This document shows positions 18,118 to 28,599 of a DNA stretch of 64,000 nt, in pieces. The notes under the pieces are model-generated. The model was not told where the DNA came from. It worked only from the letters and a program-made list of their open reading frames with translations, and searched no databases. The position numbers and the translations under genes are program-made. This stretch comes from Castellaniella sp. MT123 (GTDB taxonomy: Bacteria > Pseudomonadota > Gammaproteobacteria > Burkholderiales > Burkholderiaceae_B): the NCBI RefSeq assembly GCF_039614765.1, contig NZ_CP154879.1:2666001-2730000 (forward strand), in the 5' to 3' direction. Position 1 is the stretch's first letter; each line of letters starts with the position of its first letter.

Positions 18118-20166
18118 ATGTCTTCTTCCAGTTCCCGTGTGCGTGGCGCGGAAATCATCGAACTGCTGGGTTCGATGCGTTTTGCCATCAGTTTGCTGGT
18201 GTTCATCTGTGTCGCCAGCCTGATCGGGACCGTGCTGCCGCAGAACCAGGCGACCAACACCTATATCGATCAGTTCGGCCCCTTCTGGTTCACGGTCTTC
18301 GACCAGTTTTCGATCTGGCACATCTACAACAGCCCGTGGTTTCTGCTGATCATGGCTTTTTTGGTGGTGTCCACGACGCTGTGCGTGATGCGCAACGCCC
18401 CCAAGATGCTGCGCGACATGCGGTCCTTTCGCGAATACGTGCGTGGATCCAGCCTGCGCGCCTTCCACCACAAGGTCGAGGTGGATAGTGGCCTGACACC
18501 CGATCAGGCCGTGGGGCAGGTTGGGGCGCTGCTGCGCGCCCGGGGCTTTCGCTACCGCGTCCGCCAGGACGGCGACAGCCGGATGGTGGCGGCCAAAAAA
18601 GGCGCGGCCAACCGCCTCGGGTACATCTTCGCGCACGTGGCTATCGTCGTCATCTGCCTGGGCGGGCTGCTCGACAGCGAACTGCCCGTGCGCCTGCAGA
18701 CCTGGCTGTTCGACAAGCAACCCATTATCGGCAATATGTTGATTTCGGATGTGCCGGAATCCGGCCGCCTGTCGGCGCGCAACCCCAGCTTTCGCGCCAA
18801 CATGCTGGTGCCTGACGGAAAACAGAGCAGCATGGGCATCGTGTCCGCTGGCCAGGGGGTGTTGCTGCAGCCCCTGCCGTTCTCGATCCGCCTGAAGAAG
18901 TTCTACGTCAAATACTACGACACCGGCATGCCCAGCGACTTCCGCAGCGACGTGGTTGTGACTGATCTGGCCACCGGAAAATCCTTCGACCGCACGATCC
19001 AGGTCAACGAGCCCCTGCACTACAAGGGCATCACGGTCTATCAGTCCAGCTTCGATGACGGCGGCAGCACCGTGAAACTGAAAGCCTGGCCGCTGAATGG
19101 CGCCAGCACGCAGCCCCAGGACGTCTCCGGTACGATCGGGCGCGAAGAGCGGTTATCCGCCGGTCTGGGGGGCCAGACGGTGGACTTCACGGGCTTGCGG
19201 GTCATCAACGTCGAGAACATGAGCACGGGTGGTGATCCGCAGCCGTCCAATCTGATCAAGGACGTCGCCGCCGTCACCGGCAGCGCGGCGCGGCCGCGCA
19301 ACGACAACCTGCGCAACGTCGGGCCCAGCGTCCAGTACCGCCTGGTTGGGGCCGATGGCCAGGCGCACGAATTCACCCAGTACATGCTGCCGGTGAAGAT
19401 CGACGACTTCCCGATGTTCCTGATGGGCATGCGCAGCACCTCGGCCGAGCCCTACCGTTATCTGCGTATTCCAGCCGACGGACAGGGCACGATCCAGGAA
19501 TTCATGCAGCTGCGCGCGGCCCTGGCCGATCCCGCCCTGCGCGAAGAAGCCGCCCATCGTTTCGCCGACCACAATGCGCCGGAAGGCGAACAGCGCGAAC
19601 TCATGTTCCAGGCGGCCCAGGGCGCCCTGCGCACGTTCTCGCAGAAGGGTTTCAATGGCATCATCGACTCGGCCCCCGCCGATCAACGGGAAAAGATCCT
19701 GAATTTCGCCGTTCCGATGATTCAGCTCAGCCTGCAGGAACTGCGTACCCTGATGCGCGAACGGCAGCATCTGCCGGCCTTGCCGGCGGATGGCCCGAGG
19801 GCTGAACATGAACAGCAGTGGTTGCGGCTGAGCGTGCTTGCGCTGGCCTCGCTGCCGGATTATCCGGCGCCGGTCGCGCTGCAGCTGTCGGGCTTCGATC
19901 AGGTCCAGGCCAGCGTGTTCCAGGTGGCGCGCAGCCCAGGCAAGACCATCGTCTATATCGGTTGCCTCCTGCTGGTGTTGGGGGTATTTTCAATGTTCTA
20001 CATCCGCGAACGCCGCGTCTGGGTCTGGATCCGGCCCGGCGATACCGGGGGCAGCAGCTGGCTGGCCGCCATGACCACACAGCGGCGCGGCCTGGATTTC
20101 AATCACGAATTTGAACGGCTGCGCGATGCCCTGCGCCGCCTCGGAGGAGCCCGCCATGACGACTGA
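18118..20166 (+). CDS. resB: Cytochrome c biogenesis protein ResB (CcsB-type)
   Basis: 682 residues from ATG 18118 (TTG at 18100 is upstream in the terminator tail). Three N-terminal membrane segments (for example LLVFICVASLIGTVLPQNQA), a large periplasmic domain of about 400 residues and a last segment near IVYIGCLLLVLGVFSMFYI. With CcsA it exports and presents heme to apocytochromes in system II. Overlaps ccsA by 11 bases. Confidence 0.92.
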   Translation: MSSSSSRVRGAEIIELLGSMRFAISLLVFICVASLIGTVLPQNQATNTYIDQFGPFWFTVFDQFSIWHIYNSPWFLLIMAFLVVSTTLCVMRNAPKMLRDMRSFREYVRGSSLRAFHHKVEVDSGLTPDQAVGQVGALLRARGFRYRVRQDGDSRMVAAKKGAANRLGYIFAHVAIVVICLGGLLDSELPVRLQTWLFDKQPIIGNMLISDVPESGRLSARNPSFRANMLVPDGKQSSMGIVSAGQGVLLQPLPFSIRLKKFYVKYYDTGMPSDFRSDVVVTDLATGKSFDRTIQVNEPLHYKGITVYQSSFDDGGSTVKLKAWPLNGASTQPQDVSGTIGREERLSAGLGGQTVDFTGLRVINVENMSTGGDPQPSNLIKDVAAVTGSAARPRNDNLRNVGPSVQYRLVGADGQAHEFTQYMLPVKIDDFPMFLMGMRSTSAEPYRYLRIPADGQGTIQEFMQLRAALADPALREEAAHRFADHNAPEGEQRELMFQAAQGALRTFSQKGFNGIIDSAPADQREKILNFAVPMIQLSLQELRTLMRERQHLPALPADGPRAEHEQQWLRLSVLALASLPDYPAPVALQLSGFDQVQASVFQVARSPGKTIVYIGCLLLVLGVFSMFYIRERRVWVWIRPGDTGGSSWLAAMTTQRRGLDFNHEFERLRDALRRLGGARHDD

Positions 20167-21517
20167 TACCCTGACGCATGAATCTCCCGGCCTGTGGCCT
20201 CGGGACATGAATACCAGCGGGGACCGCCGGGGCCAGCGCGGACGGCCCGACTGGACGGACTTCGGCTTTTTCCTGCTGCTTGCCGTGGGGGCCGGGTATG
20301 TGCTGACCGATTACGGCCAGTTCATGGACTATTACGAAAAGCTGATCCTGATCGGGGCGGTGGGCGTATTCAGCTGGCTGGGCTGGCTGTGGCGGCCCAT
20401 GCGTACCCTGATGATCGCCAGTGGCCTGACGGCCCTGCTGGCCGTCTGGCTGTACAGCCCCAGCGGCGCTCTGCTGCAGGGCGACCTGTCGCGGGCCGAA
20501 TCGAACTTCCTGCTGAAATACCTGCTGTCCTCGCAGTCGGCCATCTTGTGGATGTGCGCGCTGTTCGTGCTGGCCACGATCTGTTACTGGATCGGCTTCG
20601 CCAGCCGGACGGCGGCCTGGCTGGGCACCGTGCTGACCTGGTCGGCCGTCTATGCCGGCCTGACCGGTTTGCTGGTGCGCTGGCGCGAAGGCCATCTGCT
20701 GGGGCCGGACATCGGCCACATCCCAGTCAGCAACCTGTACGAAGTCTTCGTGCTGATGTCGCTCATCACCGCTCTGTTCTACCTGTACTACGAACGCCGC
20801 TACGCCACGCGGGCGCTGGGTGGTTTCGTGCTGCTGGTCATCAGCTCGCTGGTGGTGTTCCTATTGTGGTATTCGTTCTCACGCGATGCCTATCAGATCC
20901 AGCCCCTGGTGCCGGCCCTCAAAAGCTGGTGGATGAAGCTGCACGTGCCGGCCAATTTCATCGGCTACGGCACCTTCAGTCTGGCGGCCATGGTGGGCTT
21001 CGCCTATCTGGTGAAGTCCCATGGCGAGACGCGCAACTGGAAGCCGTTGATCCCGGTCTTCGCGCTGGGCGCCGTGCTGTGCGCCGAACCGTTCGTGTTC
21101 GGTTCGCGTGAATTGTCCGCCACCTGGATGCTGTATTTCGGTATCGGCGCCCTGATCGTCGGTGCGATCCTGGCGTTTCGCGCACCGATCGCTCAGCGCC
21201 TGCCGTCACTGGAAACGCTCGACGACATCATGTACCGGGCAATTGCCGTCGGTTTCGCCTTCTTTACGGTCGCCACGATCCTGGGCGCGCTGTGGGCGGC
21301 CGATGCCTGGGGCACCTACTGGCAATGGGACCCGAAGGAAACCTGGGCGTTGATCGTCTGGCTGAATTACGCCGCCTGGCTGCACATGCGCCTGATGAAG
21401 GGTCTGCGCGGCTCGATGGCCGCCTATTGGGCGCTCAGCGGTCTGCTGGTCACCAGCTTCGCCTTCCTGGGTGTGAACATGTTCTTGTCCGGCCTGCATT
21501 CCTACGGCGAACTCTGA
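20156..21517 (+). CDS. ccsA: Cytochrome c biogenesis heme-handling protein CcsA/ResC
   Basis: 453 residues; RBS CGGAGGAG before the ATG at 20156, inside the end of resB. About eight membrane helices and the tryptophan-rich heme motif GTYWQWDPKETWALIVW, with conserved histidines in WLHMRL and in LHSYGEL. Holds heme in the membrane for ligation on the periplasmic side together with ResB. Confidence 0.93.
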   Translation: MTTDTLTHESPGLWPRDMNTSGDRRGQRGRPDWTDFGFFLLLAVGAGYVLTDYGQFMDYYEKLILIGAVGVFSWLGWLWRPMRTLMIASGLTALLAVWLYSPSGALLQGDLSRAESNFLLKYLLSSQSAILWMCALFVLATICYWIGFASRTAAWLGTVLTWSAVYAGLTGLLVRWREGHLLGPDIGHIPVSNLYEVFVLMSLITALFYLYYERRYATRALGGFVLLVISSLVVFLLWYSFSRDAYQIQPLVPALKSWWMKLHVPANFIGYGTFSLAAMVGFAYLVKSHGETRNWKPLIPVFALGAVLCAEPFVFGSRELSATWMLYFGIGALIVGAILAFRAPIAQRLPSLETLDDIMYRAIAVGFAFFTVATILGALWAADAWGTYWQWDPKETWALIVWLNYAAWLHMRLMKGLRGSMAAYWALSGLLVTSFAFLGVNMFLSGLHSYGEL

Positions 21518-21522
21518 TCGTT

Positions 21523-24438
21523 TCAGGCGGGGATGCTGCGCCCGCTGATCTCTTCGACGTAGGCCCGCGCCGCTGGGTTGGCGATCAGCGGCAGGATGTT
21601 GTCGTGGGCCAGGATCTCGGCGGGTTGGCGCGCCGCCGAGATCACGAACCCCTGGACGTAGTCCACGCCCATTTCCGCCAGGGTGCGCAGGGTGGCGACG
21701 TCCTCGACCCATTCGGCGATGCACTCCATGCCCAGGTTGTGGGCCAGATCCACGATGCTGTTGACGATGGCGATATTGGCCTCGCTGCCAAGCATGTCGC
21801 GGATCAGGGTGCCGTCGATCTTGATCGTGTCGGCGGGCAGTTCCTTCAGGTAGGAAAACGAGGTGTAGCCGGCGCCGAAGTCGTCCAGCGCCACGCGGGC
21901 CCCCATGCGCTGCAGGCGCCGCATGAACTGCCGCGTGCGTTCCAGGTCCTGCAGGGCGACACCTTCGGTGATCTCGACGCACAGACGGCGGGTGAACTGG
22001 GGCTGCTGGTTCAGGATGCCGAACAGCGTGTCGATGAAGTGGTCGTCGTTCAGCGACACGCCGCTGAGGTTGACGTTGACCTGCTGTGTCCGGCCGAGTT
22101 TCCGGTCGTTCTGGGCCATCCATTCCAGGGTTGTCGAGAACACCCATTTGTCGATCATCGTGATCATGCCGGTGTCTTCGGCCGCCTGGATGATCTTGTA
22201 GGTCTGCAGCGGGTGATCGCCGTGGCTGTGGACCCGTAGCAGCGCTTCGAAATTGAGCGTCTGCAGCGGATGGCGCAGCGACATGATGGGCTGCATTTCC
22301 AGATGGATGTCCTCGGGGGGCGTGCCCTGTTCCAGCTGTTCGAAGACCCGCAGTTCATTGATGTGGTCGAACAGCTCGTGGGCGTTTTCCTCGTACAGGA
22401 CGATGTCCTGGTGCTGCTTGCGGGCGTCGCGGCAGGCGCGGCTGGCGGCGGCGATGGCGTCCTTCGGACGCATGCGGGCGTCCAGGTCGATCAAGCCCAT
22501 GGCGCTCTTGATCTGGAAAGAGCGGTTGCTGACGTGAAATGGCGTGGCGTTCAGGGTCTCGACGATGTCCTGGCCGATGCGCCGCGCCTCGCGCGCGCGC
22601 ACCCGCGGAAACAGGATGATGAATTCGTCGCTGCCGATGCGGCCCAGTTGCTGCTGCTCCGTCAGCGCGTATTTCAGGCGGTCGCAGGCCAGTTGCAGTA
22701 GCTGGTCGCCCGCGGAGTGTCCGAACAGGTCGTTGACGCGTTTGAGGTGGTCCAGGCTGAGGTACGCCAGCGCGCACGGGGTGCCGGATTGCTGCAGATC
22801 GTCGATCGAAGACTGGGTGGCGTCTTCGATTCCGTGCCGGTTCAGAGTGTTCGTCAGGGGATCGTGGTCGGTCGTCAGCCGCAGATTGCGGAGGGTTTCC
22901 GAGCGGGCGCCGACGTCTTGCAGCGAGCCCTCGATCCTGCTGCCCACCAGGGTGGCGCGCAGCAGAAAGCTGCGTGTCGTCGGCTGTAGCGGGCTGGGCA
23001 GCAGCTGGATTTCCGTGTCCCGGCCCTGTTCCGTCGCCAGTGAGACGGCCGCCCAGTCAACGTCCGGGAAGAAATCCTTCCAGTTGAGGCTGGGGGTGTC
23101 CGGCCCGTCGCTGATCAGCAGCATCCCGCGCGCATTCGGATTCAGATGTTCGAAATGGCGGGTGGCACCCAGCGTGAACATGCCCAGTGGCGACAGAGAG
23201 TCGTGGGCGATGAGTTCGTTGCGCTGCCGCAGGTTGATCTGCCGGTTTTCGCGGATGCGGTTGGCTGTGGCCAGGGCGATCAGCAGATTGCAACCCAGGA
23301 AGATGACGGTGCCCGGCCAGCCGCTGATCAACGACCGGTGATCCAGTCCGATCAGGATCAGGCCGGCGAGCAGCACGCCGACCGCGAAACAGACGCCGAT
23401 CGTGTGCCAGAACAAAGCGCGCGTGGTGGAACGGAACAGGGCGTGGATCAGGATGGTGGCTACCAGCGCCGTGTCCAGCCAGGCCGCCAGGAACGACGCC
23501 GTCTGGAACATGTCGTAGGATGGAAGGAAGATCGGCGTCAGCAACAGCACCGAGCCTGTCAGGCCGATGATCCGCAGCCGGCCCAGGATCCGCGGGCCGA
23601 GACTCTGGCGAAACAGACAGGTAAACAGCATCCAGGTCGTGGTGAACGACAGCGGCAGCGTCAGCTTGCGTGACCAGACCAGATTGTCGGGCGACAGCAG
23701 GTGGCCGAGCCAGAGATGGTCCCAGTTCAACGCCCAGGCGCCCAGGCGCAGGTTGCACAGGATCCAGCAGGTCAGCACGATGTAGAGTTGTTCGCGGGTC
23801 GTCAGTGCAATGACCCCGAGGAAGGCCGCCAGCATCAGCAGGCCGCCTTCCAGCAGGCCCAGGGTGCGTGTGGCGTGCGACTGGGACAAGGCGAGCGCCT
23901 GAGGGTCCCATTGCTCGACTGCCAGAGTACCTGGGAATGCCAGGTCCAGCCGGCACAGGATCTGATCCGCCTTGGCGGAGCCCGGCACTGACGCCGCATA
24001 GCCGAGCACGCTCGGCTGGAAATCCTGTTCGGTCAGCAGCCGAGGGTTCTGGCTGTCGAATCGCCAGCAACCGGGGGCCAGGCTTTGATTGGCTGACAGC
24101 AGCAGCGCCGTCGGAGATCCCGGGCGTTCTTTGGGGGCCAGGTCGGCCAGCAGCCACACCGGGCCTTCAGCGGCGCGACTGGACAGCCGGGTGGGGCGCT
24201 GCAGGATCAACCCCAGGGCGTCGTGGGGATCCTGGACGGTGGTTGTGGGCAGGAATCGCGTCGACAGCGGCTGCCCGGTATTGGTGGCGAAATAGGCGGG
24301 AAAGAACCAGGCGGTGGTCAGCAGAGCCAGGCAGATCAGCAGCAGAGCCAGGAAAATCGTGAGGGAAGAAAGATACCCTGTCGCGCGGACAGAGAACGAT
24401 GGATCGAGGCGGGCTGTTGAATCCTGTTGTGGTGGCAT
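21523..24438 (-). CDS. Membrane receptor with GGDEF and EAL domains (cyclic di-GMP turnover)
   Basis: 971 residues. One N-terminal membrane segment, a periplasmic region of about 140 residues, then seven membrane helices (7TMR-DISM-like layout, about 195-400), a short PAS-like stretch, GGDEF and EAL. The GGDEF signature reads GSDEF, so cyclase activity is doubtful. The EAL domain keeps its key residues: EALLR, NVNLSG, EITEG, DDFGAGYTSF, IKIDG, AEWVED and VQGF, so phosphodiesterase activity is likely. Convergent with ccsA, 5 bases apart. The ligand of the sensor part is unknown. Confidence 0.9.
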   Translation of the reverse strand: MPPQQDSTARLDPSFSVRATGYLSSLTIFLALLLICLALLTTAWFFPAYFATNTGQPLSTRFLPTTTVQDPHDALGLILQRPTRLSSRAAEGPVWLLADLAPKERPGSPTALLLSANQSLAPGCWRFDSQNPRLLTEQDFQPSVLGYAASVPGSAKADQILCRLDLAFPGTLAVEQWDPQALALSQSHATRTLGLLEGGLLMLAAFLGVIALTTREQLYIVLTCWILCNLRLGAWALNWDHLWLGHLLSPDNLVWSRKLTLPLSFTTTWMLFTCLFRQSLGPRILGRLRIIGLTGSVLLLTPIFLPSYDMFQTASFLAAWLDTALVATILIHALFRSTTRALFWHTIGVCFAVGVLLAGLILIGLDHRSLISGWPGTVIFLGCNLLIALATANRIRENRQINLRQRNELIAHDSLSPLGMFTLGATRHFEHLNPNARGMLLISDGPDTPSLNWKDFFPDVDWAAVSLATEQGRDTEIQLLPSPLQPTTRSFLLRATLVGSRIEGSLQDVGARSETLRNLRLTTDHDPLTNTLNRHGIEDATQSSIDDLQQSGTPCALAYLSLDHLKRVNDLFGHSAGDQLLQLACDRLKYALTEQQQLGRIGSDEFIILFPRVRAREARRIGQDIVETLNATPFHVSNRSFQIKSAMGLIDLDARMRPKDAIAAASRACRDARKQHQDIVLYEENAHELFDHINELRVFEQLEQGTPPEDIHLEMQPIMSLRHPLQTLNFEALLRVHSHGDHPLQTYKIIQAAEDTGMITMIDKWVFSTTLEWMAQNDRKLGRTQQVNVNLSGVSLNDDHFIDTLFGILNQQPQFTRRLCVEITEGVALQDLERTRQFMRRLQRMGARVALDDFGAGYTSFSYLKELPADTIKIDGTLIRDMLGSEANIAIVNSIVDLAHNLGMECIAEWVEDVATLRTLAEMGVDYVQGFVISAARQPAEILAHDNILPLIANPAARAYVEEISGRSIPA

Positions 24439-24541
24439 GAAACGGCTGGAAGGAAACAGGGCGCTTCGGTGGATCCGGGCGATGTTGCGCCTACTATACG
24501 CTTTACGACAAGACGTGCCCGGATTTTACCCTGTCTCGATG

Positions 24542-25822
24542 TCACCTGCCGTCGGCTGTTTTGGGGATGCGTTCCTGGGCGAACAGTTCCTGGATCGATT
24601 CCCGGGGGCGGATTACCCAGGCATTCTGGCCGTCGACCAGCACTTCCGCCGCGCAGGGGCGCGTGTTGTAGTGGCTGGCCATGGAAAACCCGTAGGCGCC
24701 GGCGGACTGGATCGCCAGCAGATCGCCCTGTTCCAGGGGCAATTTTCGGTCACGCGCCAGCCAGTCGCCGCTTTCGCAGATCGGACCCACGATGTCGTAG
24801 GTTTCCTGCGGGATCCCGGCCCTGGGTTGCACGGGTACCACACCGTGCCAGGCCTCGTACAGCGCCGGGCGCATCAGATCGTTCATCGCCGCGTCCACAA
24901 TGGCGAAATTGCGGGCCTCGGTGCATTTCAGGTATTCCACCCGCGTCAGCAGGATGCCGGCGTTCCCCACCAGAGAGCGGCCGGGTTCCAGGATCACCTG
25001 CAGATAGTGCAGGCCGCGCTGATGCAGTGCCGCGAAGACCGGATTGAGCAGCTCGGCCGGGTCGGGCGGGGTCTCGTCGGTGTAGCGGATGCCCAGGCCG
25101 CCTCCCAGGTCCAGGTGGCGCAGCGTGATGCCGTCGGCGGCCAGCGCGTCGATCAGGTCCAGCAGCTTGTCCAGCGCATCCAGATAAGGACTGATCTGCG
25201 TGATCTGGGAACCGATGTGGCAGTCTACGCCCACGATCTCCAGCCCCGGGTGCTGGCGCGCCTGGCGGTACAGGGACGGCGCCTCGCGGATGTCGACGCC
25301 GAACTTGTTTTCCTTCAGGCCTGTTGAAATGTAGGGGTGGGTCTTGGCATCGACGTCCGGGTTCACGCGCAGGGACACAGGCGCGCGCACACCCATTTCC
25401 TGGGCGATGTCCGCCAGGCGTTCCAGTTCGGCGGCCGACTCGACGTTGAAGCACTTGATTCCTGCGGTCAGTGCCTGGCGTAGTTCCCAGCCCTGTTTGC
25501 CGACGCCCGAAAACACGACGCGATTCGGGTTGGCCCCGGCGGCCAGGACGCGGGCCAGTTCGCCGCCGGACACGATGTCGAAGCCCGCGCCCAGGCGCTG
25601 GAATTCGTGCAGCACGGCCAGGTTCGAATTGGCCTTGACGCCATAGCAGACCAGCGCGTTGCGCCCAGCGATGGCGTGCTCGTAGCGGTGCCAGGCTTCG
25701 TGCAGCGCCGCGCGGGAATAGACGTACAGCGGGGTGCCGTGGCGATCCGCCAGTTCGGGCAGAGGGATGTCTTCGGCATGCAGGATACCGTCCCGGATCG
25801 GGAAGTGGGGGGTAGCGGTCAT
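24542..25822 (-). CDS. lysA: Diaminopimelate decarboxylase
   Basis: 426 residues. PLP lysine in CYGVKANSNLAVL, glycine loop HLDLGGGLGIRY, catalytic Cys in CESGDWLARD. Makes L-lysine from meso-diaminopimelate, last step of the pathway. Starts 7 bases after the lptM stop; order mrcA-lptM-lysA on this strand indicates one transcription unit. Confidence 0.96.
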   Translation of the reverse strand: MTATPHFPIRDGILHAEDIPLPELADRHGTPLYVYSRAALHEAWHRYEHAIAGRNALVCYGVKANSNLAVLHEFQRLGAGFDIVSGGELARVLAAGANPNRVVFSGVGKQGWELRQALTAGIKCFNVESAAELERLADIAQEMGVRAPVSLRVNPDVDAKTHPYISTGLKENKFGVDIREAPSLYRQARQHPGLEIVGVDCHIGSQITQISPYLDALDKLLDLIDALAADGITLRHLDLGGGLGIRYTDETPPDPAELLNPVFAALHQRGLHYLQVILEPGRSLVGNAGILLTRVEYLKCTEARNFAIVDAAMNDLMRPALYEAWHGVVPVQPRAGIPQETYDIVGPICESGDWLARDRKLPLEQGDLLAIQSAGAYGFSMASHYNTRPCAAEVLVDGQNAWVIRPRESIQELFAQERIPKTADGR

Positions 25823-25829
25823 GAGCAGG

Positions 25830-26009
25830 TCACGGGTGCGCGGCCGGCGTGGCGACGGGCGCGACGGTCGGCGGTGCGGTCAGGGTGGCGTCGGCAGGGG
25901 GCGGGGCGGGCGCCTTGAGCGGGCCTTTCATGCCGCAGCCCCCCAGGAGGAACATCAGGCCTGTCGCGGCCAGGATCAGAGTCGGACGTGTCAACGGGAG
26001 TCTTGTCAT
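25830..26009 (-). CDS. lptM: Small LptM (YifL)-type lipoprotein
   Basis: 59 residues, read directly from the sequence: MTRLPLTRPTLILAATGLMF then LLGGCGMKGPLKAP and a Pro/Ala/Thr tail ending PAAHP. Lipobox LGGC gives Cys at about residue 25, and CGMKGPL is the family signature. LptM helps maturation of the LPS translocon LptD. The ATG shares its A with the mrcA stop (TGATG), and lysA follows, as in many proteobacteria. Too short for most gene callers. Confidence 0.88.
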   Translation of the reverse strand: MTRLPLTRPTLILAATGLMFLLGGCGMKGPLKAPAPPPADATLTAPPTVAPVATPAAHP

Positions 26010-28453
26010 CAGAACGGCACTCGCACGGGTTGCGGGGTTGCGGCATTGCTGTCTGGCTGACTGCTGCGCAGCTGATCCAGGAGCGCCCCGATGCCGTCCG
26101 GCCGGGCTGGCGCCGTGCCGGGCGCGGGGTCGCCGGGCGCTGGCAGGCCGACGCGGGCAATCGCCACGCCGGGCGGGTATTCCGAGAAATAGAAGTCGCC
26201 GTCGGTGCGTACCAGACCGCTGGGCATGGGCCCGGGCGGAATCTGGGGCTGGCCAGCCAGCGCGACGCGCATGTAGCTGGCCCAGATCGGCAGGGCGGCC
26301 CCGCCGCCGGTCTCGCCCTGGCCCATCGATTTGGGCTGGTCGAAGCCCATCCAGGCCACAGCGACCAGCTTTGGCGTGAATCCGGCGAACCAGGCGTCCT
26401 GCGAGTCGTTCGTGGTGCCGGTCTTGCCGCCGATGTCGTCGCGTTTCAGTTCGCGATGCGCCCGGGCCCCGGTGCCCACGGTCGCGACGCCGCGCAGCAT
26501 GTCATCCATGACATAGGCCGTGCGCGGGTCGATCACGCGTGCCAGGGTGTCGCCGGCGACTGTCGGTCGGGCGCGCATGATGATCTTGCCGCTGCCGTCG
26601 GTGACGTGGTCGATCAGGTAGGGCGGCACCCGGTAGCCGTTATTGGCGAACACCGCGTAGCCGCCGGCCAGTTGCAGCGGCGTGACGCTGCCGGCGCCCA
26701 GGGCCAGCGGCAGCACCGCCGGCTGACGCGAACGGTCGAAGCCAAAGCGGGTGACGTAGTCCTGCACATATTTGGGGCCGACCGCCTGCATGATGCGGAT
26801 GGACACCATGTTCTTCGATTTGTACAGACCCTGCCGCATGGTCAGCATGGGTTCGTAGGATCGGCCGTAGTTCTTCGGGCTCCAGGCCTTCGATCCGGTC
26901 TGTTCGGCCGTCAGGGAGAAGGGCTCGTCCGAGATCTGGGTGGCCGGTGTCAGGCCGCGTTCCAGCGCCGAGGCATAGATGAAGGGTTTGAACGACGAAC
27001 CCGGCTGGCGCCAGGCCTGCGTGACGCGGTTGAACTTGCCCTCGTCGAAATCGAAACCGCCCACCATCGCCACGACGCCGCCGTCCTGGGCGCGCAGCGA
27101 CACCAGGGCCGCCTGGATGCTGGGCTTGTTCAGCAGTTCCCAGTAGTCTTCGAATTTGTGGATGTAGACCACCGCCCCGCGCTGGATGCGCACGGATTCC
27201 TTGGCGTTGGGCACCAGGCCGCGGGCGACCACGCGCAAGGCGCGCTTGTCGGTGATGTCGACGATGTCGGTGGGGCTGCGGGCGACCTTGATGGCGGTCG
27301 GGCTGGCCGACAGCACGACCCCGGTCAAGAGATCGCCGTTATCGGGGTATTTTTCCTGGACGGAATCCAGGATGTCGTTGAACGCCTCGGGCTGGTTTTC
27401 GATGCCGGCGGGCAGGTCGATGGTGTCCTCGGGGCCTGGGTAGGGGGCGCGGCGCGTGTAGTCCAGCACTCCGGCGCGCAGGGCCTGGTAGGCCGCTTCC
27501 TGGTCCTTGGAGTCGATCGTGGTGTAGATGTTGAAGCCACGCGAATAGATGTCGTCCTGGTACACCCCGTACAGCAGCTGCCGGGCCAGTTCGGCGGGGT
27601 ATTCGCCATGCACCGCGTAGCGCCCGGAGGGCGTGCCGGCGGCGGATTTGATGACGATGGGCTGGGCCGCGGCCTGCTTGTATTCGGCGTCGGTCAGGTA
27701 GCCCAGGGCGCGCATGCGGCCCAGCACGTAGCCCTGGCGGTCTTTTGCGCGCTGGAAGTTGGAGATCGGGTTGAAGCGCGACGGGGCCTTGGGGATGCCC
27801 GCCAGCATGGCGGCTTCGGCCGGGGTGATGTCAGCCAGCTGCTTGCCGAAATAAGTGCGGCTGGCGGCGGCGAACCCATAGGCCCGGTGCCCCAGGAAGA
27901 TCTGGTTCATGTACAGATCCAGGATCTGGTCCTTGGTCAGGGTGGCCTCGATCTTGAAGGTCAGCAGCAGTTCATAGAACTTCCGGGTGTAGGTCTTTTC
28001 CGAGGACAGGTAGAAATTGCGGGCGACCTGCATCGTGATGGTGCTGGCGCCCTGCGTCTTGGACATGTGCACCACGTTGGCGATCGCCGCGCGCAGCACC
28101 CCGGTCCAGTCGATGCCGCCGTGCTGATAGAAACGGTCGTCCTCGGCCGCCAGGATGGCGGACTTCATGATGTCCGGGATCTCGTTGAAGCGCAGCGCGT
28201 TGCGGCGTTCCTCGCCGAATTCGCCGATCAGCACGTTGTCGGCGGTGTAGATGCGCAGCGGCACGCGCGGCCGGTAATCGGTCATCGCGTGCAGGTCGGG
28301 AAGATTGGGCCAGGCCAGCGCGAGGGCCAACGACAGCAGCAGGGCGCTGCACGCGCCCAAGCCGGCGAGGAGGACGAATGCCTTCAGAACCAGGCGCGTG
28401 AGCCAGGACCGGGCAGGCGCCTTTGGCTTGGAGGGAGTGGTGGTGGTTCTCAT
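26009..28453 (-). CDS. mrcA: Penicillin-binding protein 1A (class A transglycosylase/transpeptidase)
   Basis: 814 residues from MRTTTTPSKPKAPAR at 28453; the open frame to 28561 is upstream. One membrane segment (LVLKAFVLLAGLGACSALLL), GT51 domain with EDDRFYQHGGIDW and GASTITMQVARN, an OB-like insert, and transpeptidase motifs SSFK, SKN (YKSKNM) and KTGTT. Builds peptidoglycan in the periplasm. The long C-terminal tail is Pro-rich. Confidence 0.95.
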   Translation of the reverse strand: MRTTTTPSKPKAPARSWLTRLVLKAFVLLAGLGACSALLLSLALALAWPNLPDLHAMTDYRPRVPLRIYTADNVLIGEFGEERRNALRFNEIPDIMKSAILAAEDDRFYQHGGIDWTGVLRAAIANVVHMSKTQGASTITMQVARNFYLSSEKTYTRKFYELLLTFKIEATLTKDQILDLYMNQIFLGHRAYGFAAASRTYFGKQLADITPAEAAMLAGIPKAPSRFNPISNFQRAKDRQGYVLGRMRALGYLTDAEYKQAAAQPIVIKSAAGTPSGRYAVHGEYPAELARQLLYGVYQDDIYSRGFNIYTTIDSKDQEAAYQALRAGVLDYTRRAPYPGPEDTIDLPAGIENQPEAFNDILDSVQEKYPDNGDLLTGVVLSASPTAIKVARSPTDIVDITDKRALRVVARGLVPNAKESVRIQRGAVVYIHKFEDYWELLNKPSIQAALVSLRAQDGGVVAMVGGFDFDEGKFNRVTQAWRQPGSSFKPFIYASALERGLTPATQISDEPFSLTAEQTGSKAWSPKNYGRSYEPMLTMRQGLYKSKNMVSIRIMQAVGPKYVQDYVTRFGFDRSRQPAVLPLALGAGSVTPLQLAGGYAVFANNGYRVPPYLIDHVTDGSGKIIMRARPTVAGDTLARVIDPRTAYVMDDMLRGVATVGTGARAHRELKRDDIGGKTGTTNDSQDAWFAGFTPKLVAVAWMGFDQPKSMGQGETGGGAALPIWASYMRVALAGQPQIPPGPMPSGLVRTDGDFYFSEYPPGVAIARVGLPAPGDPAPGTAPARPDGIGALLDQLRSSQPDSNAATPQPVRVPF

Positions 28454-28599
28454 CAGGGGCGATTGTAAGCCCTGGCTGGAGCAGGCCAGATGGCAAAGAC
28501 GGAGTCTGTGTAACCGGATGCTGCGTTGCGGCGATGCCGGGCGGAACACGGATTGGGCCAATGCGATAATACACGCAAACGAACTGTCCCTGAGCTGTC